Shown: positions 34,082 to 43,625, counted from the stretch's first letter. The stretch: 64,000 nt of DNA from Microbacterium sp. Root180 (GCF_001428485.1 NZ_LMHS01000003.1:992922-1056921); one strand, 5' to 3'. Numbers and translations: made by a program. Notes: generated by a model not told the origin, from the sequence alone.

Positions 34082-35190
34082 CGGGCCTCCGCCTCCTCGG
34101 GCACCGTGACCGGCACGCCCTCTCGTTCCTGGGAGGCGTAGGCCGCCTCGACGACCGCCATCGTGTGCAGCACATCGTCGACCGACGTCGGGAGTGTGGG
34201 CACCGACCCCTCGGCGAACCGCTGGACCGCACCCATGGAGCCGATGAAGGCATCCGGGAACCACGAGCCCTCGAACGGCACGGCCTGCCATCCGGCCGCC
34301 TTGTCGGCCAGCCGGACGATCTCGAGCGCGTCCGGTCCGCCCTCTGGGTAGTCCAGGAGCAGGCCCATCTGCGCGCGGATGGCACCCTCGGTGCCCTCCC
34401 ACTTGATGAAGCTCTCCTCGTGGGCGGGCCCGAACGCGTGGTCGTGGTTCGTGCTCACGGTCACCCGCAGCGGCCGGTCGCGGTAGCGCAGCAGGATGGT
34501 GGAGCGCGTGTTCGCGACGTCGTCCTTCGCCGGATGGCGCACGGTGACGGCGCTCACCGAGTCGGGGTCGCCGAAGAACGACCGCACCAGATCGAGATAG
34601 TGCACGCTGTGCATGTTGATCTCGAGCCGCTCCAGCCCGAACACGTGCGGGAACAGGTGCCACGGGGTGTCGACGGAGACCCGGACCTCCATGTCGTACA
34701 CCTCGCCGATCGCGCCCTCGGCGATGAGCCGGCGCGCCTGCTCGACGTAGGGGGCGAAGCGCAGCTGCGTGTTGACGGCGGCGATGAGCCCTTTCCGCCG
34801 GCACAGGTCGCGCAGCTCGACGCCCTGTTCGAGCGTGTGGCCGAGCGGCTTCTGGATGAGCACCGGCGCTCCGTCGGGCAGCGCGCCGAGCGCATCGAGG
34901 TACTGCTCGGGCATGAGCGCGATGTCGTAGACCGCGTCGGCCGGGGCCTGCGCCACCGCCTCGGCGACCGTGCCGAACACGTTCTCGATCCCGTACTCGT
35001 CGGCGAGCGCCTGCGCGCGCGCCACCGTGCGGTTGACGAGCCCCCATACGGGGTAGCCCGCCTTGCGATAGGCCGGGAGGTGCGCGTCCTTGACGATGCC
35101 GCCGGTGCCGATGATGACGATCGGCCGCGGGCGGTCGGGCAGGCGCACGGTGTACGCCTCGGCGGGGTGGAGCTCGGGGTGGTCGGTCAT
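34078..35190 (-). CDS. Gfo/Idh/MocA-family NAD(P)-dependent oxidoreductase
   Basis: 370 residues. The Rossmann start is PIVIIGTGGIVKDAHLPAYRKAGYPVWGLVNR; the EKP-type motif is VLIQKPLGHTLEQGVEL (Gln for Glu) and the C-terminal substrate sheet contains LEINMHSVHYLDLVRSFFG (catalytic His region). Members oxidise or isomerise sugars and inositols. It lies between an ABC permease gene and the mutarotase gene, so it acts on the imported sugar; it could be an alternative aldose or sugar-lactone dehydrogenase. Confidence 0.82.
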   Translation of the reverse strand: MTDHPELHPAEAYTVRLPDRPRPIVIIGTGGIVKDAHLPAYRKAGYPVWGLVNRTVARAQALADEYGIENVFGTVAEAVAQAPADAVYDIALMPEQYLDALGALPDGAPVLIQKPLGHTLEQGVELRDLCRRKGLIAAVNTQLRFAPYVEQARRLIAEGAIGEVYDMEVRVSVDTPWHLFPHVFGLERLEINMHSVHYLDLVRSFFGDPDSVSAVTVRHPAKDDVANTRSTILLRYRDRPLRVTVSTNHDHAFGPAHEESFIKWEGTEGAIRAQMGLLLDYPEGGPDALEIVRLADKAAGWQAVPFEGSWFPDAFIGSMGAVQRFAEGSVPTLPTSVDDVLHTMAVVEAAYASQEREGVPVTVPEEAEAR

Positions 35191-35195
35191 GTCCG

Positions 35196-36137
35196 TCAGC
35201 CCTTCACCGCTCCGACCGTCTGGCCGCGCACGAGGTACCGCTGCGCGCCGAGGAACACGATGAGGAGCGGGATCATCGAGATCACGGTCGCCAGCGCGAG
35301 CTGCGGCATGTAGAGCTTGACGTCCAGGCCCGCAGCAACGGTGGCGTTGAACAGCGGGCTCGCGCCGATGAGCTCCTGGATGCCGATCGAGATCGTCTTG
35401 TTCTGCTGGTTCGACGTCAGCAGCGCCAGCGGAAGGAAGAAGTTCGTCCAGTTCGCGACGAAGGAGAAGAACGCCACCAGCGCGACCGCCTGCTTCGAGA
35501 TCGGGAGACCAATGCGGAAGAAGATCGCGATCTCCCCGAGTCCGTCGATGCGCGCCGCCTCGACGAGCTCGGGCGGCATCGTGGTCATGAAGTGGATGTA
35601 GGAGAGGTACACGCCGAACGGGAAGAAGCCCATGATGATCGCGACCGGCCACAGCTGCCCGACGGCGCCGATCGCGTTGACCTCGAGGAAGAGCGGGATC
35701 ACCAGCACCGTGTTCGGCATGACCATCGCCAGGAGGGTGGCGAACAGCCAGATCCGGCGCCAGCGGAAGCGCAGGCGCGCCAGTGCATAGCCGGCGGGGA
35801 GCGCTGCGACCAGGGCGAGCAGCCCGCCCGCGATCGCGAGGATCAGCGAGTTGATGATCCACTGCTGGTAGAGACCGCCCTCTCCCGGGCCGAATCCGGT
35901 GATCTGGCTCCAGCTGTAGACGACGTTGTCCCACGACATCCCGCCGAGTCCGAGGAATCCGTCCGAGCCGGCGGCGACGTTCTCCTGATTGCGGAACGCC
36001 ATCGCGATGAACCCGACGATGGGGATGACGAACATCGCCGAGACGACGAGCATCACCAGGACCCGGCCGAAGCGGCCCGCGCTCCAGCCGCGCGTGCCGA
36101 CCGCCCGGTGCGTCTCGGCCTTCGTCGACGTGCTCAC
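35196..36137 (-). CDS. ABC sugar transporter permease (MalG-like, CUT1)
   Basis: 313 residues from a GTG at 36137 overlapping the preceding stop (GTGA). Six membrane helices; the EAA loop is MPPELVEAARIDGLGEIAIFFRIGLPISKQ. The C-terminus GQTVGAVKG is the common CUT1 ending. Pairs with the permease immediately upstream to form the channel for the binding protein encoded at 37.2 kb. No ATPase gene is in the cluster, so a shared MsmK/UgpC-type ATPase elsewhere must energise it. Confidence 0.9.
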   Translation of the reverse strand: MSTSTKAETHRAVGTRGWSAGRFGRVLVMLVVSAMFVIPIVGFIAMAFRNQENVAAGSDGFLGLGGMSWDNVVYSWSQITGFGPGEGGLYQQWIINSLILAIAGGLLALVAALPAGYALARLRFRWRRIWLFATLLAMVMPNTVLVIPLFLEVNAIGAVGQLWPVAIIMGFFPFGVYLSYIHFMTTMPPELVEAARIDGLGEIAIFFRIGLPISKQAVALVAFFSFVANWTNFFLPLALLTSNQQNKTISIGIQELIGASPLFNATVAAGLDVKLYMPQLALATVISMIPLLIVFLGAQRYLVRGQTVGAVKG

Positions 36138-37111
36138 TTGGACTTCTCGCTTTCGCCGAAGAGCCCGCTGCGGAACACGATGAACATTCCGATCGCCAGC
36201 GTGATGACGAGGAGGATGACGGACATCGCCGCCGCGGCGGGGAAGTTGCGGTTGGTGAACGCGAAGGCGTACCCGAGCTGGGTGGGCGCCCACTCGGCGT
36301 CGATCGATCCGGACGAGATCTGCCGCATCAGGTAGGGCTCGAGGAACAACTGGAAGCCGTACGCGAGGTTCATGAGCGCCGCGTACCCGATCCACGGACG
36401 GATGAGCGGGAGCTTGATACGCCACGCGAGCTGCCACGCGTTGGCGCCGTCGATCTGCGCGGCCTCGAAGATCTCGTCCGGGATGCCGTTGAGACCGCCG
36501 TAGACGATGATGATCCACGTTCCGACGCCCTGGAAGAAGAGCATCGCGGTGAGGATCCACGGCATGTTGCCGGCGGTGACGACCTCTTTGAGGTTGTCCA
36601 TCCCCGCACCGCGCCACAGGAATCCGATCGGCGAGATCGAGGGGTTGAGCAGGTACACCCACAGGACGAAGTTGGCGATGCCGGCCAGCGCGCCTGGCAG
36701 GAAGTAGATGAACCGCATCGAGCCGCCGAAGCGTCCCGGGCTCGCGTGGACCAGGAGCGCCAGGCCCACCACGCCGATGATCATGAGCGGAAGCCAGATG
36801 ATCATCACCGAGAAGATGTTCACGAACGTGTCGATGAACCGGTAGTCCGTGACCGCCGTGATGTACGCGTCCAGCCCGCCGAACCCGGTGCTCGGGTCGA
36901 CCAGCGTGGGTGCCTTCTGGAAGGAGATCCACAGGGCGTAGCCGATGGGGAGCGCCGCGGCCACGAGGAAGAGCGCCGCGTACGGCGACATCAGGATCCA
37001 GGCGCCGCGCGCCTCGACGCGATGCGGCGCGCGCCGGCGTCCGGTCGTGGCCCGCGGCGCTCTGCGGCGGCGGTCGGCCGTCGTCAGCGTCTCGGTCGCG
37101 GTGACTGTCAT
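36134..37111 (-). CDS. ABC sugar transporter permease (MalF-like, CUT1)
   Basis: 325 residues with a basic N-terminus (RRRRAPRATTGRRRAPHRVE) and six helices. The EAA motif is IPDEIFEAAQIDGANAWQLAWRIKLPLIRP. GAGGA precedes the ATG. It lies behind the binding-protein gene, separated by a stem-loop (37138-37175) that probably sets a lower expression level for the permeases. Confidence 0.9.
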   Translation of the reverse strand: MTVTATETLTTADRRRRAPRATTGRRRAPHRVEARGAWILMSPYAALFLVAAALPIGYALWISFQKAPTLVDPSTGFGGLDAYITAVTDYRFIDTFVNIFSVMIIWLPLMIIGVVGLALLVHASPGRFGGSMRFIYFLPGALAGIANFVLWVYLLNPSISPIGFLWRGAGMDNLKEVVTAGNMPWILTAMLFFQGVGTWIIIVYGGLNGIPDEIFEAAQIDGANAWQLAWRIKLPLIRPWIGYAALMNLAYGFQLFLEPYLMRQISSGSIDAEWAPTQLGYAFAFTNRNFPAAAAMSVILLVITLAIGMFIVFRSGLFGESEKSK

Positions 37112-37137
37112 TGGCTTCTTCCTCGAAGTCGTGGGGT

Positions 37138-37175
37138 AAGGCAGGGGCGCCGGTCGAGACCGACGCCCCTGCCTT
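37138..37175 (-). terminator. Intra-operon stem-loop after the binding-protein gene
   Basis: AAGGCAGGGGCG (37138-37149) pairs with CGCCCCTGCCTT (37164-37175), 12 perfect base pairs, around a loop that itself contains CGGTC/GACCG. It lies between solute-binding protein and permease genes; there is no long T-run, so partial termination or 3'-end protection of the upstream message is more likely than full termination. Confidence 0.65.
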
Positions 37176-37181
37176 CCTGCA

Positions 37182-38498
37182 TTACTGGACGGTGTAGCCG
37201 ATGGAGGTCGCCTGGTTGACGAGCTCCTCGCCGAACTTGGCGATCGCCTCCTCGACGGTACCGCCGCCGATCAGCGTCGGGCTGACCGTCTCGGTCCACA
37301 CCGATCCGGTGTCGTACAGCATGTACGAGTAGGGCTGCACGGCGGATGCCGCTTCCTTGAAGGACGACTGGACCGAGGGGATGTCGGCGAAGTAGGCGTC
37401 CGCCTCGATCTTGTCGAGCCAGGCATCCTGCACCGGACCGTAGCCCGGCAGGCCGGTGCTGAGGTCGACCTGCCATGCCGGGTCGGTCGCGACGAACGTC
37501 GCGAAGGTCAGGGCGTTCTCGAGCTGCTTGCCCTTGATGTGCGAGGAGACGCCCCACAGGCCGCCGCCCTCGTTGCCCGTGGCGGGCTCCGACTCGCCGT
37601 CCCAGGTCAGCGGTGCGACCGCGCTCATCTGATCGGCAGGGATCTTCCAGGTGTCGCGGAACAGGTAGTTGCCCCACCACACGGCTCCGGGGCTCATCAC
37701 GAGGTTGACTCCGGCTTCGGCGGCGTCGCCGTCGAAGATGCCCTGCGTGCTGAGCGCGCCGGCGTCGTACATCTGCGTCAGCAGCTCGGTCGCGCGCACG
37801 CACGTCGGGTCGGACAGGTCGATGTGCGCCTCGGTCTCGGACACGCGGTCGTTGGTCGGGCAGCCCGACGCCTGGAGGTAGCGGTTGATCGCGTACGCGT
37901 CGCCGAGGAATCCGCTGATCTTGCCGGGGTGCTCCTCGGCGATCTGGACGGCGAGGTCGCCGTACTCCTCCCACGTGGTGGGCAGCGTGTAGCCGTTCTC
38001 GTCGAAGAACGCCTTGTTGTACCAGAACACGTCGGGCGCGGCGTCGTTGCGGAGGCAGCGGATCTTCCCGTCGATGTCGCAGAAGGACAGCACCGCGGGG
38101 TCGTAGCCTTCGATGACGTCGGGCAGGAGATCGGTGAGATCCGCCGCGTAGTTGCTCGCCGAGCTGGTCGCCCAAGCGATGTCGTCGTTCGAGGGGAAGA
38201 AGATGGCGTCGGGCCAGCCCGAGCCTGCGGCGTCGAAGTTCGCGAACGCCTGCTTGACCGTCTTGCCGCCCACCGTGCCGTCGATCTGCACGACGTCGAT
38301 CTCGATGTCGGGGTATGCCTCCTGGAACGCCTCGGCGGCGGGAACACGGGGCGGGTCCACCCACACCGTGATCTTGCCGCCCGAGTCCGTCTGGGGCTGC
38401 TCTGTGGCGCCGCCGCCGGAGCTCCCGGCACAACCGGCGAGAGCGAGAGCGGCTGCAATGAGCCCGGCGCTCCCTACGAGGATCCTCTTGGTCTTCAT
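37182..38498 (-). CDS. ABC transporter sugar-binding lipoprotein (cluster 1)
   Basis: 438 residues. Lipoprotein signal MKTKRILVGSAGLIAAALAL then lipobox LAGC (Cys about 23), Gly/Ser-rich linker, and a family-1 solute-binding fold (ITVWVDPPRVPAAEAFQEAY; DVFWYNKAFFDENGYTLPTTWEEY). It captures the sugar outside the cell for the two permeases downstream. AAGGAG lies five bases before the ATG. The promoter about 75-110 bases upstream is overlapped by two LacI-type operators. Confidence 0.92.
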   Translation of the reverse strand: MKTKRILVGSAGLIAAALALAGCAGSSGGGATEQPQTDSGGKITVWVDPPRVPAAEAFQEAYPDIEIDVVQIDGTVGGKTVKQAFANFDAAGSGWPDAIFFPSNDDIAWATSSASNYAADLTDLLPDVIEGYDPAVLSFCDIDGKIRCLRNDAAPDVFWYNKAFFDENGYTLPTTWEEYGDLAVQIAEEHPGKISGFLGDAYAINRYLQASGCPTNDRVSETEAHIDLSDPTCVRATELLTQMYDAGALSTQGIFDGDAAEAGVNLVMSPGAVWWGNYLFRDTWKIPADQMSAVAPLTWDGESEPATGNEGGGLWGVSSHIKGKQLENALTFATFVATDPAWQVDLSTGLPGYGPVQDAWLDKIEADAYFADIPSVQSSFKEAASAVQPYSYMLYDTGSVWTETVSPTLIGGGTVEEAIAKFGEELVNQATSIGYTVQ

Positions 38499-38576
38499 TG
38501 ACACTCCTTGGTGTGAGGTGGCTTCCCGATCGCACGCCCTGATGGGCCTGTATCGCGCGCCGGTCGGGAACCTGCT

Positions 38577-38615
38577 CAAACGTTATCCCTGCCAACGTGG
38601 GAAGTCAAACGTTTG
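38577..38615 (-). promoter_or_regulatory. Promoter with two LacI-type operators (ABC importer operon)
   Basis: Reverse strand -35 TTGACT (38603-38608), 17-base spacer, -10 TAACGT (38580-38585). A perfect palindrome CAAACGTTTG (38606-38615) overlaps the -35, and a second copy, CAAACGTTAT on the + strand (38577-38586), overlaps the -10. This is the textbook layout for repression by a LacI-family protein. Confidence 0.72.
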
Positions 38616-38660
38616 CTCAGATTATCCGTCGGAACGGCTTCCGCGCCGCAATCGAAGAAT

Positions 38661-38671
38661 ACATCGGATGA
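38661..38671. promoter_or_regulatory. GntR-type operator word upstream of the ABC promoter
   Basis: ACATCGGATGA differs by one base from the perfect palindrome TCATCGGATGA seen at 41.5 and 44.6 kb. The rest of the 38499-38732 gap has no gene. Confidence 0.5.
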
Positions 38672-38732
38672 ATGCGCCCGTCCAGCGCGTCAAGCAACGA
38701 ATTGGTGACGGATGGGTGCGCGAGTGATTGGA

Positions 38733-39602
38733 TCAATGGGCCCGGAGGCGCTCAGAATCCAGGCGATAGAACTCCACCGCCGTCCGCCCGAGGATCTGCT
38801 CCCGCGCGGCACCGTCGAGCGCGTCGAACAGCGGCCGCAGCCCCTGCCAGACGCGCGTATAGCCGCCGGCGAGAACCGAGATCGGCCAGTCCCCGCCGAA
38901 CATCAGCCGCTCGGGGCCGAACAGCTCCAGCGCGCGGTCGAAGTACGGACCGATCGCCTCGGTCGTCCACGATCCGATGTCGTCCGTGGCGGAGTAGAGC
39001 CCGCTGATCTTCGCGTGGACGCGGGGGTTCTGGGCGGCCGCTGCGATGAGGCTGTCCCACGGCTCATCGTCGGCCAGCCCGATCGGCGGCTTTGCGAGAT
39101 GGTCGATGACCATCCGCAGCTCCGGATGGCGCGCCGACAGGATCGGCACGATCTCCAGGTGCCGGGGGAGCACCGCGACGACGTCGAGTGGCATGCCTCG
39201 TCGCTCGAGAACGGCGAGCGCGGCGTCGACCTCGGGCCGCAGCAGCCAGTCCGCATCCGGCTTGGTGTGGATGAGGTTGCGCACCCCGACCATCAGCGAG
39301 TCCGACGACCACGCGTCCAGCGTGCGCTCGGTGGCGTCGGGGTCGTCGAGCGGCGCGAAGCCGACCACCCCGACGACCTCCGGGTGTCGCGCCGCCGACG
39401 CGCGCATGATGTCGGTGTCCTCGGGGTTGTCGGCGGACTGCACCTGAACGGTGAAGTCCACTCCGGCCGCCCTCAGTTCGGGCTGGAGATCCTCGAAGGT
39501 CATCGCGCCGTCGATGGGTGCGAGCTCGGGGCCCAGCCAGTCGTAGCGCGCCCGCTCCGGATCCCAGACGTGCTGGTGGGCGTCGATCACAGGGAAGGTC
39601 AT
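38733..39602 (-). CDS. Amidohydrolase, probable L-fuconolactonase
   Basis: 289 residues from ATG 39602, chosen because GGAG sits six bases before it. Amidohydrolase-2 TIM-barrel (PF04909): metal motif FPVIDAHQHVWDPERARYDWL, VQVQSADNPEDT, RMVIDHLAKPP and the active-site Asp in LMFGGDWPIS. DAHQHxWD...YDWL and GGDWP are shared by fuconolactonases and rhamnonolactonases. It would open L-fucono-1,5-lactone to L-fuconate, the substrate of the dehydratase at 42.3 kb. Last gene of the enolase/RraA operon. Confidence 0.83.
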   Translation of the reverse strand: MTFPVIDAHQHVWDPERARYDWLGPELAPIDGAMTFEDLQPELRAAGVDFTVQVQSADNPEDTDIMRASAARHPEVVGVVGFAPLDDPDATERTLDAWSSDSLMVGVRNLIHTKPDADWLLRPEVDAALAVLERRGMPLDVVAVLPRHLEIVPILSARHPELRMVIDHLAKPPIGLADDEPWDSLIAAAAQNPRVHAKISGLYSATDDIGSWTTEAIGPYFDRALELFGPERLMFGGDWPISVLAGGYTRVWQGLRPLFDALDGAAREQILGRTAVEFYRLDSERLRAH

Positions 39603-39642
39603 GTACGTCTCCATCCGTTGGGTGCGAAGCGTCGTGCGCGAT

Positions 39643-40311
39643 TCACAGCACGCGATGACGATCCCACACCGTGCGCAGGCTGTCTCCCGCGAGCAGCTCG
39701 GCGAGGACCGTGGACTCACGGGATGCGCGCTCGCGCGCGAGCGCGAGGACCTCGTCCTCGTGGCGGCGCGGGACCACCACGACGCCGTCGTCGTCTGCGA
39801 TGACCAGGTCGCCGGTCTCGATGCGCACACCGGAGAGCACGACGGGCTCGTCGACGTCGACGATGCGCAGGCGCGCGCGGAAGTCGATCGGCCGGCGCGA
39901 CCGCGAGAACGCCGGGAAGCGCAGGGCGGCGATGCGGTCGGTGTCGCGCAGATTCCCGTCGGTGACGACGCCCGCCGCGCCGGAGCCGATCGCCGCGGCG
40001 CTGAACAGCTCGCCCCAGAAGGCGGAGTCGTTGCTGGCGTCGGTCGCGATCACGACGAACTGTCCCGCTCGGATGCCGTCGATCATCGCGATCGCGTCGG
40101 CATAGGGGTCGTCGGGTCGGTCGACGAGCGATGGCGCGAAGCGGACGGTGCGCGCGCGGCCGATGGCGCGGGTTCCGGGCACGATCGGCGACAGCCGCTC
40201 CTGAAGCACCTGATGGCGCAGCCCCGCGGCGTCGCAGGAGTCGCTCACGATCGGGGTCGTCAGCCGCTCGTCGCCCGGAAGCGGCTCGAAGCCCTCCTCA
40301 GCGAATGACAT
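39643..40311 (-). CDS. RraA-family protein (aldolase/dehydratase-like)
   Basis: 222 residues. The RraA/HMG-aldolase motifs are VVIATDASNDSAFWGELFSAAA, GAAGVVTDGNLRDTDRI (GxxxxxxxRD) and VVLSGVRIETGDLVIADDDGVVVVPR. Enzymatic members cleave 4-carboxy-4-hydroxy-2-oxoadipate-type acids, others only bind RNase E; in sugar-acid operons the substrate is usually a keto acid. Its start overlaps the upstream enolase-superfamily gene by 14 bases, linking it to that dehydratase. Confidence 0.8.
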   Translation of the reverse strand: MSFAEEGFEPLPGDERLTTPIVSDSCDAAGLRHQVLQERLSPIVPGTRAIGRARTVRFAPSLVDRPDDPYADAIAMIDGIRAGQFVVIATDASNDSAFWGELFSAAAIGSGAAGVVTDGNLRDTDRIAALRFPAFSRSRRPIDFRARLRIVDVDEPVVLSGVRIETGDLVIADDDGVVVVPRRHEDEVLALARERASRESTVLAELLAGDSLRTVWDRHRVL

Positions 40312-41470
40312 GGCCGCCTCCCGGGACGAACGCGAAGTCCTGCTCCAGCTCGGGCGTGAGGACGAGCCCGAGCCCTGGTGCGGTCGGCGCGCCGATCCGT
40401 CCACCCTGGAAGTCGACCGGCTCCACGCGCATCGCGTCGCGGAGCGGATTGGGCAGCGTGCAGAACTCGAAGAGCTCGACGTGGGGGTGCGCGAGTGCGG
40501 CATGGAGGTTGGCCGCGAAGGTGACCGCGCTCCCCCACACGTGCGGCACGCACGCGACGCCGGACGCGGCGGCCCGGTCGGCGACGCGTGCGAACGCGCG
40601 CGGACCCCCGACGAACGTCACGTCGGGCTGGGCGATGTCGATCGCGTCGGCGTCGATCAGCTGCGCGAAATCGCGCTCGGTGCCGTTGGACTCGACACCG
40701 GAGATCGGCACATCGACCGCGCGGCGCACCGCCGCGAAGCCCGCGACGTCGTCCGCCTGCGCGGGCTCCTCGTACCAGCGGGCGCCGAGGGATGCCGCGT
40801 GCCGGCCGACTCGCACCGCGTCGTCGACGCTCCACGGGTGCGAGGCGCAGGCCTGGACGGCGTCGATGATGAACCTCGTCCCCTCGGGGAGCCGGCCGAC
40901 GACGTGGTCGAGCAGGGCGATCGTGGTGTCGGGATCGGTCATGGCGCGGAACTTCACCGTGCCGAAGCCGGCCCGCACCTGCGCGGCAGCCCAGTCCGAC
41001 ACCTCGTCGAATGTCGTCCCGAGGCCGCCGCTCGCGTAGGCCTCGATCTCACGTCGTGCGAGGCCCCCGAGCAGCTCGTACGCCGGCACGCCGGCGCGGC
41101 GGGACGCGGCATCCAGGACCGCCGTCTCTATCGCGCCTGCGACGCCCGACGCGATGCCTCCGCGCGACCAGAACGCCGTATAGGCGCGGAGGTGGTCGCC
41201 CACATCGAGGGGGTGCGAGAACGTCTGGCCCTCGACGTACGGACGATAGGCCTCGACCAGACCCGGGACGGCGACTGCGGCCATGATCCCGGCGCCTGCC
41301 TCGCCGATGCCCGTGGTGCCGTCGCTCAGCGTCACCTCGACCAGGGCGGCGTCCCACGAGCGGATGACGCCCCCCACCCAGGTCAGCTCCTCACCGGCCG
41401 CATACCGGTGGGACAGGAGCACGGCGCGCAGGGTCTGGACCGTGATCGATGTGTTGTCAGGGGCTTTCAT
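40298..41470 (-). CDS. Enolase-superfamily sugar-acid dehydratase (mandelate-racemase group)
   Basis: 390 residues from ATG 41470, GGGAG eight bases upstream. Barrel residues: GTVKFRAMTDPD (Lys), FIIDAVQACASHPW (Asp), RWYEEPAQADD (Glu), PISGVESNGTERD (Glu), the Asp in IAQPDVTFVGG and the general-base His in VPHVWGSAVTFAANLH. The capping domain has WSRGGIASGVAGAIETAVLDAASRRAG. It probably dehydrates an aldonate to a 2-keto-3-deoxy acid; the sugar acid cannot be read from sequence. Divergent from gntR across a promoter with both regulon operators. Confidence 0.82.
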   Translation of the reverse strand: MKAPDNTSITVQTLRAVLLSHRYAAGEELTWVGGVIRSWDAALVEVTLSDGTTGIGEAGAGIMAAVAVPGLVEAYRPYVEGQTFSHPLDVGDHLRAYTAFWSRGGIASGVAGAIETAVLDAASRRAGVPAYELLGGLARREIEAYASGGLGTTFDEVSDWAAAQVRAGFGTVKFRAMTDPDTTIALLDHVVGRLPEGTRFIIDAVQACASHPWSVDDAVRVGRHAASLGARWYEEPAQADDVAGFAAVRRAVDVPISGVESNGTERDFAQLIDADAIDIAQPDVTFVGGPRAFARVADRAAASGVACVPHVWGSAVTFAANLHAALAHPHVELFEFCTLPNPLRDAMRVEPVDFQGGRIGAPTAPGLGLVLTPELEQDFAFVPGGGHVIR

Positions 41471-41486
41471 CGGCGAAACTCCCAAA

Positions 41487-41551
41487 TCATCGGATGAATA
41501 TGTGGTTCTACCATAGGGCAAACGATTGAGTGATGCCTAGTCCTCGGATGA
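41487..41551. promoter_or_regulatory. Divergent promoter region with GntR- and LacI-type operators
   Basis: TCATCGGATGA, a perfect GntR-type palindrome, is at 41487-41497, overlapping a probable reverse-strand -10 (TATTCA). CAAACGATTG (LacI-type) is at 41519-41528, overlapping the matching -35 (TTTGCC). TCCTCGGATGA at 41541-41551 is a second GntR-type word just before the gntR -10 and start, suggesting autoregulation. Confidence 0.62.
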
Positions 41552-41563
41552 CTGAGGAGAACC

Positions 41564-41569
41564 TACACT
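41564..41569 (+). promoter_or_regulatory. Leaderless -10 box for gntR
   Basis: TACACT, seven bases, ATG at 41577. Confidence 0.5.
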
Positions 41570-41576
41570 GACTCCT

Positions 41577-42317
41577 ATGAGTGACGAGCAGCCCACGGGC
41601 GAGAGCCGGTCGCAGACCGACGTCGTGATCCAGGGCATCAAGGAGATGCTGACCCGCGGGGAGCTCGGCCCCGGCTCGCGTCTGCCCGTCGAGAAGGATC
41701 TCGCTGCCCGGCTGGGCGTCTCGCGTGGGTCGTTGCGCGAGGGAGTGCGCGCACTCGCGACCCTCGGTGTCCTGGAGACCCGCCAGGGCGACGGCACCTA
41801 CGTGACCTCGCTCGATCCGACGAAGCTGCTCAGCCCGCTCGGATTCCTCGCGGACCTCCAGCAGCCCGCCCACGCCGCGGATCTCCTGGCCGTCCGCCGC
41901 GTGCTCGAAGCCGAGAGTGCCGCCCTCGCTGCGACCCGTCTGTCCGAGACCGAGCTCGGCGAACTCCACGGCGTACTGGCTGTCGTGGACGGCATCCTCG
42001 AGAGCGATCCGGACATGGACCTCGAGGCCTTCATCGACGCCGACACGGAGTTCCACCGCATCATCGCGCGGGCCAGCGGCAACCCTCCGCTCGCCGCGAT
42101 CATCGACACTCTCGTCGGCCGCACCTTCCGGGCGCGGCTGTGGCGCGCGATCTCGCAGCGCGGCTCAGTGCGCATGGCGCAGGCCGAGCACCGCGCGATC
42201 CTCGACGAGCTGGTGCGCCGCGACCCGGAGCGGGCACGCATCCGGATGGAGGTCCACCTGCTGGGCGTCGAGGAGTTCAGCGCCGCTCACGCGGACGAGA
42301 TCCCCGAGGACGAGTAG
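41577..42317 (+). CDS. GntR-family transcriptional regulator (FadR subfamily)
   Basis: 246 residues. N-terminal winged helix (VVIQGIKEMLTRGELGPGSRLPVEKDLAARLGVSRGSLREGVRAL; TRQGDGTYVT) and a C-terminal all-helical FCD domain with the usual Asp/His metal-ligand pattern (DADTEFHRIIARASGN; AEHRAILDELVRRDP). FadR-type regulators sense sugar acids or carboxylates. It is embedded in the fuconate cluster and its own promoter carries the TCATCGGATGA-type word that recurs at four promoters, so it likely derepresses the regulon when a sugar acid binds. Confidence 0.88.
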   Translation: MSDEQPTGESRSQTDVVIQGIKEMLTRGELGPGSRLPVEKDLAARLGVSRGSLREGVRALATLGVLETRQGDGTYVTSLDPTKLLSPLGFLADLQQPAHAADLLAVRRVLEAESAALAATRLSETELGELHGVLAVVDGILESDPDMDLEAFIDADTEFHRIIARASGNPPLAAIIDTLVGRTFRARLWRAISQRGSVRMAQAEHRAILDELVRRDPERARIRMEVHLLGVEEFSAAHADEIPEDE

Positions 42318-42323
42318 CAGCGC

Positions 42324-43625
42324 TCAGCGCGACGCCCAGTACGAGCCTGCGGGGAACGAGTACTCGTCGACGGATGCTTCGTGCATCTGCGCGCTGTACC
42401 CGGGCAGGCTCGGCAGCACGTAGGCCCCGTCCTCGACGATGCACGGGTCGACGAAGTGCTCGTGGAGGTGGTCTACGTACTCGGTCACGCGGTTCTCGAG
42501 GGTGCCCGAGACGCACACGAAGTCGAAGATCGACAGGTGCTGCACGAGTTCGCACAGTCCCACGCCGCCGGCGTGCGGGCACACCGGGACCCCGAACTTC
42601 GCGGCCATGAGGTACACGGCGATGATCTCGTTGACACTCGCGAGACGGGCGGAGTCCAGCTGGCAGAAGTCGATCGCCTGCGCCTGGAACATCTGCTTGA
42701 ACAGGACGCGGTTCATCCCGTGCTCGCCCGTGGCGACGCCGATCGGCGCGACGGCGGCGCGCACGGCCGCGTGACCGAGGACGTCGTCCGGGCTCGTGGG
42801 CTCCTCGATCCACAGCGGACGGAACTGCGCGAGATGCCCCATCCACTCGATCGCCTCGGGCACGTCCCACACCTGGTTCGCATCGATCATGAGGTTCGCA
42901 TCCCAGCCGATGACATCGCGCGCGATCGCGAGGCGGCGGATGTCGTCCTCGAGGTTCGCACCCACCTTGAGCTTGACGTGCCGGTAGCCCTCGTCGACGG
43001 CCTCCTGCAGCAGGCGCCGCAGCTTTTCGTCGCTGTAGCCGAGCCAGCCGGCGCTGGTCGTGTAGCAGGGGTACCCGCCACGCGCCTCGAGCTCCGCGAT
43101 CCGCGCCGCGCGGGTCGGTGCGAGCTCCGCGAGGATGCCGATCGCCTCGTCGCGCGTGAGCGCGTCGGAGAGGTAGCGGAGGTCGGCCACGTCCACGAGC
43201 TCTTCCGGAGTCATGTCGGCGAGCAGACGCCACAGCGGCTTGCCCGCCACGCGCGCGGCGAGATCCCACATCGCGTTCATCACGGCCGCCATCGCGAGGT
43301 GGACGACCCCCTTCTCGGGACCCAGCCAGCGCAGCTGCGAGTCGGAGGCGAGCTCGCGGTACAGCCCGCCGAGGTCGGACACAGCATCCTCGACCGACCG
43401 GCCGACGAGCGGGATCCCGCGCTGTCGCGCTGCCTCGACGCACAGGTCGTTGCCGCGGCCGATCGTGAAGGTGAACCCGTATCCCTTGACGGCGGGATCG
43501 TCGGTGTGGACCACGACGTAGGCGGCCGAGTAGTCGCCGTCCTTGTTCATCGCATCGGAGCCGTCCATGCTCAGCGAGGTCGGGAAGCGCACGTCGTGCG
43601 CGGTGACGGCGGTGATGGTGGTCAT
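42324..43625 (-). CDS. fucD: L-fuconate dehydratase
   Basis: 433 residues with a near-complete fuconate dehydratase signature: [39 protein letters not shown], the lysine strand [13 protein letters not shown], metal ligands [46 protein letters not shown] and the His strand [17 protein letters not shown]. It removes water from L-fuconate to give 2-keto-3-deoxy-L-fuconate. Starts in an ATGA overlap with the aldose dehydrogenase; converges with gntR with six bases between. Confidence 0.93.
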   Translation of the reverse strand: MTTITAVTAHDVRFPTSLSMDGSDAMNKDGDYSAAYVVVHTDDPAVKGYGFTFTIGRGNDLCVEAARQRGIPLVGRSVEDAVSDLGGLYRELASDSQLRWLGPEKGVVHLAMAAVMNAMWDLAARVAGKPLWRLLADMTPEELVDVADLRYLSDALTRDEAIGILAELAPTRAARIAELEARGGYPCYTTSAGWLGYSDEKLRRLLQEAVDEGYRHVKLKVGANLEDDIRRLAIARDVIGWDANLMIDANQVWDVPEAIEWMGHLAQFRPLWIEEPTSPDDVLGHAAVRAAVAPIGVATGEHGMNRVLFKQMFQAQAIDFCQLDSARLASVNEIIAVYLMAAKFGVPVCPHAGGVGLCELVQHLSIFDFVCVSGTLENRVTEYVDHLHEHFVDPCIVEDGAYVLPSLPGYSAQMHEASVDEYSFPAGSYWASR